Source of the DNA: Branchiostoma belcheri
Lineage: Eukaryota; Chordata; Leptocardii; Amphioxiformes; Branchiostomatidae
Direction: 5' to 3'
DNA: 64,000 nt
NCBI RefSeq assembly: GCF_001625305.1
Contig: NW_017804087.1
Location: 1,731,864-1,795,863, forward strand
This document shows, one piece after another, positions 54,194 to 63,850 of the stretch (position 1 is the first letter of the stretch; every line of letters starts with the position of its first letter). A program made the translations under genes and the position numbers. The notes below the pieces were generated by a model, which saw only the letters and a program-made list of their open reading frames with translations, searched no databases and had not been told where the DNA came from.

Positions 54194-54290
54194 GAGCGCG
54201 TGTGTGTGGTGTTCACCATACTATGTGTTAAACATTATGTGGATGGCGTTCAGCACCAAGGACAGGCACAGTTTGCACAGAAACATGTGG
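54194..54290 (+). repeat. RE1-bearing 95-bp repeat, copy 3
   Basis: GTGTGTGGTGTTCACCATAC to GCACAGAAACATGTGG. The RE1-like core is at 54249-54265. The flank on the left (AAGTTCCTGTATTTCATG) is also shared with 53725-53742, so copies 2 and 3 belong to a larger duplication of about 430 bp period. Confidence 0.75.
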
Positions 54291-54738
54291 TGCACATAAA
54301 TTGAATCAGCAGATTCCGGCTACTACACGTTCGTTACAAATACTTGTTGCTGCTGGTGCAAACTGTGTGTAATTTGGACACAGACTAATCCGAAATTTTA
54401 GTCAGAAAACCTTTATTTTTTTAGGGGATTGATTTTTGGTGGTAAAGTAGTTGTGGTCATCAGGGTAGAAATTAGACCAGCTGTTGCGCGCCCCTGTGCA
54501 AAAATCACACGTGGTACGGTCCACTCAGTCTGTGTCAGTCGGTGACACACGGGGAAGAGAAGGGAGCATTTGTCAAGTTTTTGGTAAATTTTCGGCTTCT
54601 AGTTCGAAAAAATATTAATTCGTAGGTGTAGAACAAATCCTCGGGGATGTTTCCAAGGCGGAGTCGTGCCGTTTTCTGGATTTTTGGCGAAGAAAATGCG
54701 GTTTTCCGACCTGGTAGATTTTTGGAGAAGACGATAAA

Positions 54739-54792
54739 ATGGCGCCAAGTGGAAGGACGGCGTGGTCGTGGGGAGGGCTGAGTTTTCACAAG
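54739..54792 (+). CDS. possible first coding exon, unknown gene
   Basis: An ATG in strong context (ATAAAATGG) begins 18 codons (MAPSGRTAWSWGGLSFHK) that end exactly at a consensus donor (CACAAG|GTAAGA). The local sequence is GC-rich and CpG-containing compared with its neighbours, as at promoters. I recognise no family from 18 residues and could not find its next exon with confidence. It may belong to the same transcription unit as the features at 56173-59632. Confidence 0.35.
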
Positions 54793-55800
54793 GTAAGACA
54801 ACAAGCCGTGTCGTCAAATTGACTTTTCAAACTGGTAACAACACGTTACGATATATTCTTGGTAAATTGGACGGATTTTCAGAATGCAACGGCATGCTTT
54901 CTAGTTTAGGTACGCTTTTATTTAGAATTGAATGTCTTCTGTTTTCTTGAAATCATATAACACAGTTAGGTATTGCTAGTTTTCTGGTTTGATTTTGAAG
55001 TGAAAAAGGTGCTACTTTGTTTTTGTATAACTGGTCTAAGTTTGTGCCCTTTGTAAAAATATGGGTAGAATATTTTTGGGACTTTTCCGCATGGGAAGAA
55101 ATAACACTAGTAGAATATGGCATTTAAAATGCTTATAACTATAATATTTTTGAAGCATTACTCTAAGAGTCTTAGTTTGGCAAGATATTTCAGACTAGCA
55201 TAAAATGACATAGCAACACTACTTGTTTCTTGGATTTCCCAGCTTTTTTTCTGATTCACAAAAATTTAAAGGCATGTACATGTAATATTCTGAAATTTAT
55301 GTTCTGTATCAACACCAAAATGCTCATTTTTTTACTAACAGTATGTTTTGCACTGCACGCATAGTGGTAAAATTTTCTCAGTCCCTTGAGTGACCAGTAT
55401 AGACAGGTTTGACTATTAGACTAGTATGTTTTTCTAGCTGTTACTGTAACAGTTTTCCATTCATCCATTTGATTAAATGTTCAAAATTTATTAAGAATTT
55501 AAAAAGCAGGCCAGTGTGTTGTCTTTGGTAGCATTAACAGATTTTAAAGGATATCGAGGCTTGTTTTAAAGCTTCAAGAGTGAAGTTCAACCAAATAACT
55601 ATGTCAACTTCAAGAATTTTAGATATTGCATGGGAATTTCTGTCATGTTGGTAATGTTACATGCATCTGTGTGTTACTGGAAGTAGGTTCATGTGTATTG
55701 GTATCTGTTACGGATCAAAATTGTATATCTATGTGTTAAATTACTGTAGACAGTGTAGTGTAATATTCATGTACATGACAAATTGTGTTTTATTCATAAT
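54793..55800. other. non-coding, AT-rich, nothing recognised
   Basis: If 54739 is an exon, this is its intron. Confidence 0.4.
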
Positions 55801-55920
55801 TATCATATAGCCGGGTGGCGTAGACCAATCAGAGGCCTCCGTTACCCGTGCTTTATTCTCCGATAAACCATGGCTCAGCCGTGCGTTATTCTCCATAAAC
55901 CATGGGTGAAACCATAATGA
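55801..55920. mobile_element. MITE fragment, CCAATCAG family
   Basis: CATATAGCCGGGTGGCGTAG, ACCAATCAGAGGCC, then two ATTCTCC(G)ATAAACCATGG words. It matches 2838-2890 at its left side. Confidence 0.45.
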
Positions 55921-56149
55921 TATAGGGGTACACAGCTCTTTCTGTTAATATTCATAGCAGTTTCCTGGTCAGACAAAATTATGTTTTTTTTAAGCTTCAT
56001 ATAAACTAAAATGTGTGTGAGTATGAAATGTATATGTAAATAGATAGAATTTGAACGGGAGAGCAAAAACCATACTTATTTTGACACCCCTACAAAAAGT
56101 GGTATCGCCCACATCACCTGACTGGATCAGACGTTGTTTTTTTTTTGGT

Positions 56150-56160
56150 CCGCCATCTTG
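56150..56160 (+). promoter_or_regulatory. YY1-type core promoter motif
   Basis: CCGCCATCTTG lies 13 bases before the ATG at 56173, the usual position and orientation of YY1-binding motifs at animal promoters and 5' UTRs. It is preceded by a T-run. Confidence 0.45.
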
Positions 56161-56172
56161 CCTTCTTGTGTC

Positions 56173-56401
56173 ATGGAGAGTTTGCCTAATTTCTACATGG
56201 AAGAGATAACAGACGCGGATTTAGATGAGATATTTGGACCCATGGAGGTCGAGGAACTGACGCTGGAAGCTACACCGGAGACAGAGGTCAGCAGGGTGCG
56301 TTTCGCGTGTCTGAACGAACAACAACTTGGCGAGATAGAGGAGGGGCGAGTTGAAAAAACTACTGAAAGGGCAACCAAGTGGGGAGTGAAGCTTTTGAAA
56401 G
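56173..56401 (+). CDS. first exon of a Crypton/DUF3504-like protein, N-terminal region only
   Basis: ATG in good context (G at -3 and +4). MESLPNFYMEEITDADLDEI is acidic; RFACLNEQQLGEIEEGRVEK, then TTERATKWGVKLLKG follow. The pattern RF..L.......E......T..ATKW.VK..K resembles the N-terminal, core-binding-like part of Crypton-derived tyrosine-recombinase proteins (DUF3504 relatives), where it precedes the catalytic domain. Here the exon ends at a donor (GAAAG|GTGGGT) and no catalytic part is found. Joining to the acceptor at 57394 gives a stop after two codons, so the product could be about 78 residues. Family assignment is from memory of the motif. Confidence 0.55.
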
Positions 56402-56885
56402 GTGGGTGTGTTCTTTTTTCAAGTGATTAGCAGGAATAGAATTACATTTGTTTTGCTAATGTTATTGTTACTGTAATATCGACAGGCTGCCAAATTTATA
56501 ACAGCCCTGTACTGAACTGGAATTTTACAGCAAATTCTCTGATTTAGAATATAATGTTGATAAGTGTGCCAATATGTTATTGGTAGCTGGAGTCTCGGAG
56601 AAGTCAGTATTATTATCAACATCCTGTGGGTGTAGTGGAAAATGAATAAACTTGAATCTTGTAAAATGATCTGTTGCCAGTTGCAATGCTGCAAAAGAAA
56701 CAATTCTAAAGTGTAAAGTTGTAAACTATATTTATTGTAAAATGATCTCCATATTTATTTTAAAGTACAAACCATGATTATAATATTTTGGAATGTATTG
56801 TTATGTAAATATTAAAGGTTTAATGTTTTGAACAGGAATTGTGTTGATTCATTGTGTCAGTTTGGATAGGCTATATGATAATAAC

Positions 56886-57061
56886 GTTAATGCACCGCCT
56901 TTTCCTCGGTGTATATGGTGTCATAAATGCATGGTCAGCTGCTATAACCACCTCATAAACCACCTCGTTCGCTTCGCTCACTCGGTGGTTTATTCGGTGG
57001 TTATAGCAGCTGACCATGCATTTATGACACCATATACACCTCGGGGCGGTGCATTAACCCT
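56886..57061. repeat. near-perfect palindrome, 75-bp arms
   Basis: The left arm GTTAATGCACCGCC...GTGTATATGGTGTCATAAAT...GGTCAGCTGCTATAACCACC pairs with the right arm GGTGGTTATAGCAGCTGACC...ATTTATGACACCATATACAC...GGCGGTGCATTAAC. The centre is CTCGTTCGCTTCGCTCACTC. The arms are almost identical, so it is either recent or kept homogeneous. Confidence 0.85.
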
Positions 57062-57393
57062 TTATTAATCAACTGTACACAGTACCCTTGAGATACAAAT
57101 GTACTGCCAGTCTTACAAGTTGTTATATGACAAGTATCCTTCTGGGTACAGTTTTTCTCATCAATTTTTACTATTATTCTTTTCATGGTTGATTGAGTGT
57201 TAGTTGCATGTTTTAAACATCACCTTCAATCATGATTCTTCAAGAATGACATCAAAAATTTCTTGTCTACAAGTAGCTGTTTGGCTTTGTTCAGTGTTTC
57301 TATATATCCTGATGTTGACTGTGTATGACAGGGCTTTTATTTATATAGTTTTAACATCTTGTAACTAATTCTTGTTTTCATGCACTTCTGTAG

Positions 57394-57502
57394 TTACCTG
57401 AGGGTCTGCCAACTGTGCAGGTGTTCCTGTCCAGATGAGATGACACTTGTGATGACAGAGGCACCAGGTGATTGCATTTGGATACAGGAGTATCAGGCTT
57501 AG
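57394..57502 (+). other. exon-like cassette, founder type
   Basis: Acceptor CACTTCTGTAG, donor CTTAG|GTGAGA. It contains GTGTTCCTGTCCAGATGAGA and TTGTGATGAC, related to the V-type cassettes downstream. Stops in all frames. Confidence 0.4.
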
Positions 57503-57596
57503 GTGAGAAGAAGTCTTAAAGTTAATTCTGCATTTTATGTACCATTTACTTAATTATTTGAGGCAATTGTGTAACTTGGTATCTCTACATAGTTAG

Positions 57597-58240
57597 GTGG
57601 CCGCTGACTGTTGCAGTAGTGAGGATTCCTGTCTGAACCTGACAAGACTGGATTGGACCAGATCAGACGAGGTGGTTTGAGGACTCAAGAACAATATCAG
57701 GTGAGAAAAATCTTAGTTCTGCATTTTACAAGTTCCATTTACTTATATTTGAGACAAGTATATAACTTGGTATCTCTACATAGTCAGGTGGCTGCTGACT
57801 GATGCAGTAGTGAGGATTCCTGCCAAAACCTGACAAGACTGGATGGCAGACCAAGCAATTTGAAGAACCAAGAAGGATAACAGGTGAGAAAAATCTAAAT
57901 TCTGCATTTTCCAAGTTCCAGTTACTAGGTATTTGCGGCAAGTGTGTAACTTCTAATGTCTATAGTTAGGTGTCTGCTGACTGATGCTTAGCAGTGAGGA
58001 ATCCTGTCTGAACCAGACAAGACTGGATTGAACCAGACTAGGCGATTTTAGCACCCAAGAGGAATATCAGGTAACATGGTAACATAAATCTTAATTCTGC
58101 TTTTTTGCAAATACCATTAATTAATTTTATTAAGTGTGTTTGAGACAATATTGTGTAGGTGACTGAAGCAGTACCACCAGTAATTATGTCTGAAGACCAG
58201 ACTAGGTGATTTGAAGACTGCAGAGCTAGAGCCTTCATAT
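57597..58240 (+). repeat. U-type exon-like cassettes in tandem (four units, about 190 bp)
   Basis: Cassettes 57597-57700, 57788-57883 and 57970-58070, plus a decayed one at about 58158-58233. Each follows a CTACATAGT(T/C)AG-like acceptor and ends at CAG|GTGAGA or CAG|GTAACA. The shared body is GCTGACTG(A)TGCAGTAGTG, AGGATTCCTGTCTGAACC and TGACAAGACTGGATTG. The introns between are also repeats (TTCTGCATTTT.CAAGTTCC). Each cassette has stops in all frames, so the array looks like non-coding exons. Confidence 0.75.
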
Positions 58241-58288
58241 GTGAGACAATGCTTTGCAAATATAGTAATTATCCTTTCATATAGCTAG

Positions 58289-58401
58289 GTGTATCCTGAT
58301 GTTCCTGTTCTGACTGGGAGAACCTGTGATGACTTTTGTCCAACCCAGACCAGATGAGGGCTTGAAGCAAACCAGTTAACTAGAAGATACAGTTTGTACA
58401 G
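58289..58401 (+). other. V-type exon-like cassette 1
   Basis: Acceptor CATATAGCTAG, donor TACAG|GTGAGG. Contains TCCTGATGTTCCTGTTCTGA, CTGTGATGAC and CAGACCAGATGAGGGC. Confidence 0.5.
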
Positions 58402-58425
58402 GTGAGGCATTGTGATTATAAGCAG

Positions 58426-58703
58426 GGCTCGAAATACTGGGTTCATGTGCACCTTAGTGCACCCAAATTTGGAGCTGTGCACCTAATTTTTTTTCTGTGG
58501 GTGCATGCACCAGTGCACCCAAATATTTCCTTAGCTTTAATGTATGTAAAGATGTTAAATGTATAGTAAGGTTTAGTAGTTACGGCATAATTACAGTTTT
58601 TGCTGACATTCTACTTATTTTATCTTATATGGTGCACCTAAAATATTTTTTAGGTTGGGTGCACCAGTGCACCTAGTCCCAAAAATGAATTTTGAGCCCT
58701 GGA
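58426..58703. mobile_element. hAT-like MITE (CAGGGCTC ends), copy 1
   Basis: The left end CAGGGCTCGAAATACTGGG and right end AATGAATTTTGAGCCCTG are inverted. Internal GGTGCACCAGTGCACC words form nested palindromes. About 278 bp, no frame. Confidence 0.7.
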
Positions 58704-58812
58704 TAGTTTCTTTGAGCAAGTATCTCATTCATCACCATTTAATGGTCATTCAGTGTTGAATGAATCTGATGTTTTTACAGCACACTAATTAACCTTTCAT
58801 TGTCCCATGTAG

Positions 58813-58937
58813 TGTTCCTGTCTTTGGGAGAAACCTGTGATGACCAGTCCAACTCTAGTCCAGACCAGACCAGATGAGGGCTAATACACGTAGCAAGCCA
58901 GTTGACTTGATGACACAGTGAGGTGAACTCTGTATAG
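58813..58937 (+). other. V-type exon-like cassette 2
   Basis: Acceptor TGTCCCATGTAG, donor TATAG|GTGAGA. Contains TGTTCCTGTCTTTGGGAGAA, CCTGTGATGACC, CAGACCAGATGAGGGC and CCAGTTGACTTGATGACACAG. Confidence 0.5.
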
Positions 58938-59131
58938 GTGAGACATTACTTTACCTTAGTTGTTTCTCTGATGTGACATTACAAGCAACACCTTTAATCA
59001 CATCTTTCTAGAGCCTAGCAGTCCCTGTACAACTATTATATTTATTGATGTGATAGTTTATTTGTGCAAGTTTCTCTTTCGTCTTTTAATGTCCATTCAG
59101 TGTTGAAAGAAGATTTTTTGCATCACACTAC

Positions 59132-59461
59132 AGGGCTCAAAATACTGGGTGCATGTGCACCTTAGTGCACGCAAAATGCACCCATTATATTTTTGGAGGT
59201 ATTTTTGTACATGTTAAATGTATACAGTAATATAGACGGGATATTCTTGGCATCTAAGTGTCAGAAAATCTTTGTTGTAGTACTTGTTTAAGATTTTGAT
59301 TCAGAAGTTAGCTCCCATTTCAGATTCAAGCTCAGAACAGGAGCAGTCAAGATCTGTAAGGTTTTGTTTTATATGGTGCACCCTAAAAATTTTCTGTGCA
59401 CCTAAATTTTTAGGTTGGGTGCACCAGTGTACCTATTCCCAAAAATGAATTTCAAGCCCTG
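59132..59461. mobile_element. hAT-like MITE (CAGGGCTC ends), copy 2
   Basis: CAGGGCTCAAAATACTGGG at the left, TGAATTTCAAGCCCTG at the right, flanked by CACTA on both sides. The unoccupied paralogous site is visible in the neighbouring unit at about 58786-58800 (GCACACTAATTAACC). Its interior has about 100 bp that copy 1 lacks. Confidence 0.75.
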
Positions 59462-59491
59462 CACTAATTATTCTTTCATTGTCACATGTAG

Positions 59492-59632
59492 GTGTGTCCT
59501 GACGTTCCTGTCCTGACTGGGAGAAACCTGTGATGATTATAATTAGTGACTCCTGTCCAATGCAGACCAAATGAGGGCTGACAGCAAACATGTTGACTTG
59601 AAGACACAGAAGAAGACCAAGAGATTAAACAG
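59492..59632 (+). other. V-type exon-like cassette 3
   Basis: Acceptor GTCACATGTAG, donor AACAG|GTACAT. Contains TCCTGACGTTCCTGTCCTGA, CTGGGAGAAACCTGTGATGA, CAGACCAAATGAGGGCTGAC and GTTGACTTGAAGACACAG. Stops in all frames. Confidence 0.5.
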
Positions 59633-59639
59633 GTACATA

Positions 59640-61770
59640 AGCCTGTAATTTCAAACATACACACGCTCATTCATTGATACCTTCATGTATATCTGATGTC
59701 TGTTCTAATTGAAGGTTAAATTGTTTCGAAGTTTATATTGCTTCAAAGTTGCCACAGTAAAATCCATGTTGATGAAAATATTGTTTGGCAACAATTCCCT
59801 TAAGTTTTTGTAAAATGCAATCAGATTTAGCTTGAACCATGCTGATGAAGGTTAGACATCCAGGTTCTGAGAATTTCCAAAGAAAACTGATTCTCAAGCC
59901 ACTGGATAGACTTTGAAAACTTTTGAAGCATCCACTACTTTTTATCTGATGTAAAGACACAATAGAAGCTATAGACTTTTAAAACAAATTAGATGAGATA
60001 GTCAGCTTTAGTTGGTTTTATTTGCAAATAGCAAATTTGATGAAGATCAGAAGGGCTTAGTACACGCCTGTGTCAACCTCTCTATTTAATATCTATCTCT
60101 ACCACTCTTCCATAGATGCTGTTATTTCAGCACTAAGGACAGGACCTTTCTGTAAAGCGGTCCAGTTTCAATAAATTGCCAAACTACCTACCAAATATGA
60201 AACTTTGAGAAATTTGGATGTTTCCATGCTTTTCAATTTCAACTCAACATTATTTAAACTCAGGGTTTGACTGATATTCAGCCAATGGACATAATACAAA
60301 CCAGTTTGAATTTCACACTTCAGTTTCTGTACAGCAATTTTACTCGCCTGACAGTGACACTTTTAAAACAAACTATATCTCAGTTGTATATTCTATCAGT
60401 TCTTATTAACATAAATATACATAACACAAATTGACACAAATGTCATATAAAACTTGCCTCTCAGACATAACAGGTATAATTGTTGATCCCGTGTCAGATT
60501 CTACAGTTCTGTTACAGTTAGTCTTTTTGTTCTTGTGTACTCATATCATATTTAGTTTTGTGCACTTTGTGAATTTGAAGACAAATCAAATTCTTTAAAG
60601 ATATTAGTAGATTATAGTTAGTATATAATACATCTTTCTGGCAAAATTTGAATTTGAACTGAAACTTTCCTTGCATTTTGATACCAAAAAATTGTACCTG
60701 TTTGACAATTTTTTTTGCTATATGGTATGTCATAAGTTAAGACATCTGGTTGATAACATTTTGTAACAGTATCCAGAAACTTCCCTGGTCTTTTTTCAAA
60801 ATTGGCAGTAATAAGTGATTGTTGCTGCAGGCAATCTTTCCTGCAGTTGGTGATGTACAAATTACTGTAAATCACTTCATGTTCAAGGAGGTGGCAGGTG
60901 CAGCAAAAAGAAAGTTGGCAAATTATCTATTCACCGTAATCATGACAAGTTCACGGTACAGAAGTGACTGCAAAAACCATGAATTACCGTGAAAAAATTA
61001 TTTTTATGGAAACTTTAGACCACACCAATTTGATTTCTTGTCAAATTTGCCTGCTTTATTTTTCTATGATTTCCAAAAGTATATGCTCCAATTTTGTCAC
61101 CAACAGATCAAGAAGGCCCTTGATGTCAAACTGTCATAATTTTTCCATTTATCCAAAGGTATGCAGTGATTTGATTAAAAGTTGTTCGAAAAGTTGTTCG
61201 AATTTTAAACCAGCCCAGTATTTCTAAGTTTGTGGCTCCTACCATAGTATTTAGAGTATGAAATGATGCAAGGAGGACTACATTTTCTCCAGAGTGCTTT
61301 GCTTTACTGACTTTCTGCAAAAATCTGTGATAAAATTAGACCAGGTGTGACCATATTACGACATTGTATTCAATTTGATGTTTACATTTTCTTAGGAACC
61401 TAGTATCGCTCACAGTTTTCAATACACTGACGTTTGTTTCTCTGTCTTCAAGATGACATTGTGGATGATCCGGAGACCGGACTGTAGCAGGAAAAAGGAC
61501 CAGACTTTTGTTAGCAGATCTCAACCTGTCAGTGTGTAAAAGAAGATGGGGAGGTGTGAGTATGTTTTCTTTATTAACACGAGACAACACTCCATATGCA
61601 CATGCTTGCACTCGCAGTTCTCTCTTTTGCCCAGTTCATTCTATTCTCACTGAGGGTCGGGAAACCTTTTTTTCCATGAGGAGCCATTTGACGTTAATCG
61701 TAGCCTGCGACTTTAATTCCATGACAAAGGACACTGAAAAACTCTTTGTATTGTATATTAATTTTATTAG
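59640..61770. other. non-coding, AT-rich, nothing firm
   Basis: An RE1-like site with one mismatch (TTCAGCACTAAGGACAG) lies at 60126-60142. A segment 61452-61556 is flanked by a CTTCAAG acceptor-like and GGGAG|GTGTGA donor-like site but is too weak to call. Confidence 0.4.
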
Positions 61771-61774
61771 TTGT

Positions 61775-62265
61775 CAATGCTAAATTGCCCCAAAATTGTC
61801 ACTTTGGATCTCTACAACAAATTTCCATAGTGGGCTGTTTTTATCTTGAATTCGTGTTAAGCGACACTGAATTTTTTTTTCATATTTAGTTGAATATGCC
61901 AAATTGCCCTAAATTCTGTGAACCTGTGGATAGAGTGAAATTCTCCCGCCAAAAAGCTATAAATTCAAAATCCGTGTTGTTATCCTCTTTGTATCGTATA
62001 GTGGATTATGCCAAATTGCCCAAAAATTGTTGCTTTCGACCCGTACGCTTTTAGTTTTAAATTCTCCTGCCAAAAAACTTTGTATCTTAGTCGGCCCTTC
62101 CAATGCCACGTTGTTATCCTGAAGTCATCTTAAGTGTCACTGAAGAATTTTTCATCTTGTTTAGTTCAGAATATGCCAAATTGACCCAAAATTTTCGCTT
62201 TGGACCTTTGTTAAAATTGCACTTAAATTGTCCTGCCCAAGAACTTTGCTGCCAGGCCACATCAA
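61775..62265. repeat. degenerate tandem repeat, four units
   Basis: TATGCCAAATTGCCC(A)AAATT recurs near 61778, 61897, 62006 and 62172. Each is followed by a TTTGGACC-type word and a CTCCTGCCAAAAA-type word. Spacing is irregular (109-166 bp). The CCCGCCAAAAAACTT word also occurs in the arms of the palindrome to the right. Confidence 0.6.
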
Positions 62266-62270
62266 TCTCA

Positions 62271-62972
62271 CACTGATTCCTTGTTAAGTCTGTTTTCCTG
62301 CCAAAAAAAAACTAATTGGCACCCTCACCTGGTTAATTAATTGGATTAAGTTTTCCCGCCAAAAAACTTAGTATATGGAGCACTCTAACCTTGAACTTGT
62401 GCCCCCCTCCCCACTCTTCCTGCCCACCTCCCACACAACTCACGGTATGTTAGTTACTGTTCCAACTCTCTGGACTTCTTCGAACATGTAGTCACCAAAC
62501 TCTGCTACACAAACACTGTTGATCGAGTGCAGTTTTCTGCCACTTAGACTTTAGAATAATAATCTCTTGCTCTCCTGGTCAGTCAATGCACTAAGTGTAC
62601 TCCCCGTGGGATGTCTTTCCGGAGACATTGATGCTTCGACACATCAGTATACCAGTGCAATTGACTGACCAGGAGAGCAAGAGAATATTCTAAAGTCTAA
62701 GTGGCAGAAAAACTTCACTCGATCAAGTAAGTGTTTGTGTAGCAGAGTTTGGTGACTACATGTTCGAAGAAGTCCAGAGAGTTGGAACATTAACTAACAT
62801 ACCGTAAGTTGTGGGAGGTGGGCAGGAAGAGTGGGGAGGGGGCACAAGTTCAGGGTTAGAGTGCTCCATATACTAAGTTTTTTGGCGGGAAAACTTAATC
62901 CAATTAATTAACCAGGTGAGGGTGCCAATTAGTTTTTTGGGGGGCAGGAAAAGACTTCACAAGGAATCAGCA
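62271..62972. repeat. large palindrome 1, about 320-bp arms
   Basis: The left arm (62271-62594) contains CACCCTCACCTGGTTAATTA, GTGCCCCCCTCCCCACTC, TTCTTCGAACATGTAGTCAC and CTTGCTCTCCTGGTCAGTCA. The right arm (62653-62972) contains the complements TGACTGACCAGGAGAGCAAG, GTGACTACATGTTCGAAGAA and TAATTAACCAGGTGAGGGTG. The spacer is about 58 bp. Arm identity by eye is about 90 per cent, with small indels. No coding frame. Confidence 0.9.
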
Positions 62973-63189
62973 ATATACCCAATATTCTTTCAGACTACTT
63001 TTGGAAAACTTGCCCATTTTTTTCACACTGGAAACTGTCTACTGACCGCCTGAACTTAAACACTGGCTACATTTCAATTAGGAAGCTTTTTTACATCACA
63101 TGTCAACTATATAAAACCTCTCACTCAACAGTCTATCTACAGTTATGTAATTTTTACCTGAGAACTGACTTAACAGGAGCGTCTTTTAG

Positions 63190-63850
63190 TGAATGTCCAC
63201 AAATGGCAACTCTGGGGTCGTCCTTGCCGCACAAATCTGAAATTTTTTGCTGTTGTCATGTCCCGATTGTGATAATTGCTATATCTTGAGTTTGAAGTTA
63301 ACTCATCAACCTGAAGTTTTACAAAATGGCCAGTTTACTTTGGGTACGCCTTTTTTTTTTAAGTGAATGGCCACTTAACATCCCGCAAAATTGGCTCTTG
63401 CGCAACAGGGCTAAAAATCCACCACCACAAACAAGTACAAACAGGTGTCTCCTGAATTTCTGCAAAGTTTCCGTGTTGTACACGCTTTCAAAGTACATTT
63501 TTTGGGCAAAATATACCTCACAATATTTTGCCAAAAATGGCCTACTTTAAAAGCATGTACAACACGAAAACTTTGCAGAAATTCAGGAGACACCTGTTTG
63601 TACTTGTTTGAGGTGGACAGGATTTTAGCCCAGTTGTGCAAGAGTCAAATATTTTTCAGGGCGTTAAGTTGTCATTCATTAAAAGGTGGATTCCGAAGTA
63701 AATTTGTCAACTTCGATTTAATAACTTCAGGTAAGATTGGTGAATTCGCTTCAAACTTAGGATTAATAAATGGGAGCACAATCTGGTCATGACTACAGCA
63801 AAAAAAATCAGGTTTGTGCGACAAGGATGGCCCAGAGTGGTCATTTCATA
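63190..63850. repeat. large palindrome 2, about 315-bp arms
   Basis: GTCCTTGCCGCACAAATCTG (left) mirrors CAGGTTTGTGCGACAAGGAT (right). GCTCTTGCGCAACAGGGC mirrors GCCCAGTTGTGCAAGAG. ACAGGTGTCTCCTGAATTTC mirrors GAAATTCAGGAGACACCTGT. The centre is only a few bases near 63520. Inner arms are nearly identical and outer arms more diverged. The frames on both strands here encode the same peptides, as expected of a palindrome, and are not genes. Confidence 0.9.

Noticed and set aside
59132-59461. Transib/RAG-like element because of the 5-bp CACTA flank
   Set aside because: The ends (CAGGGCTC) do not fit Transib (CAC(A/T)(A/G)TG), and a single copy cannot fix the duplication length.
63319-63792. Four overlapping frames of 71-115 codons on both strands with similar peptides
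   Set aside because: The mirrored peptides are explained by the palindrome, not by genes.
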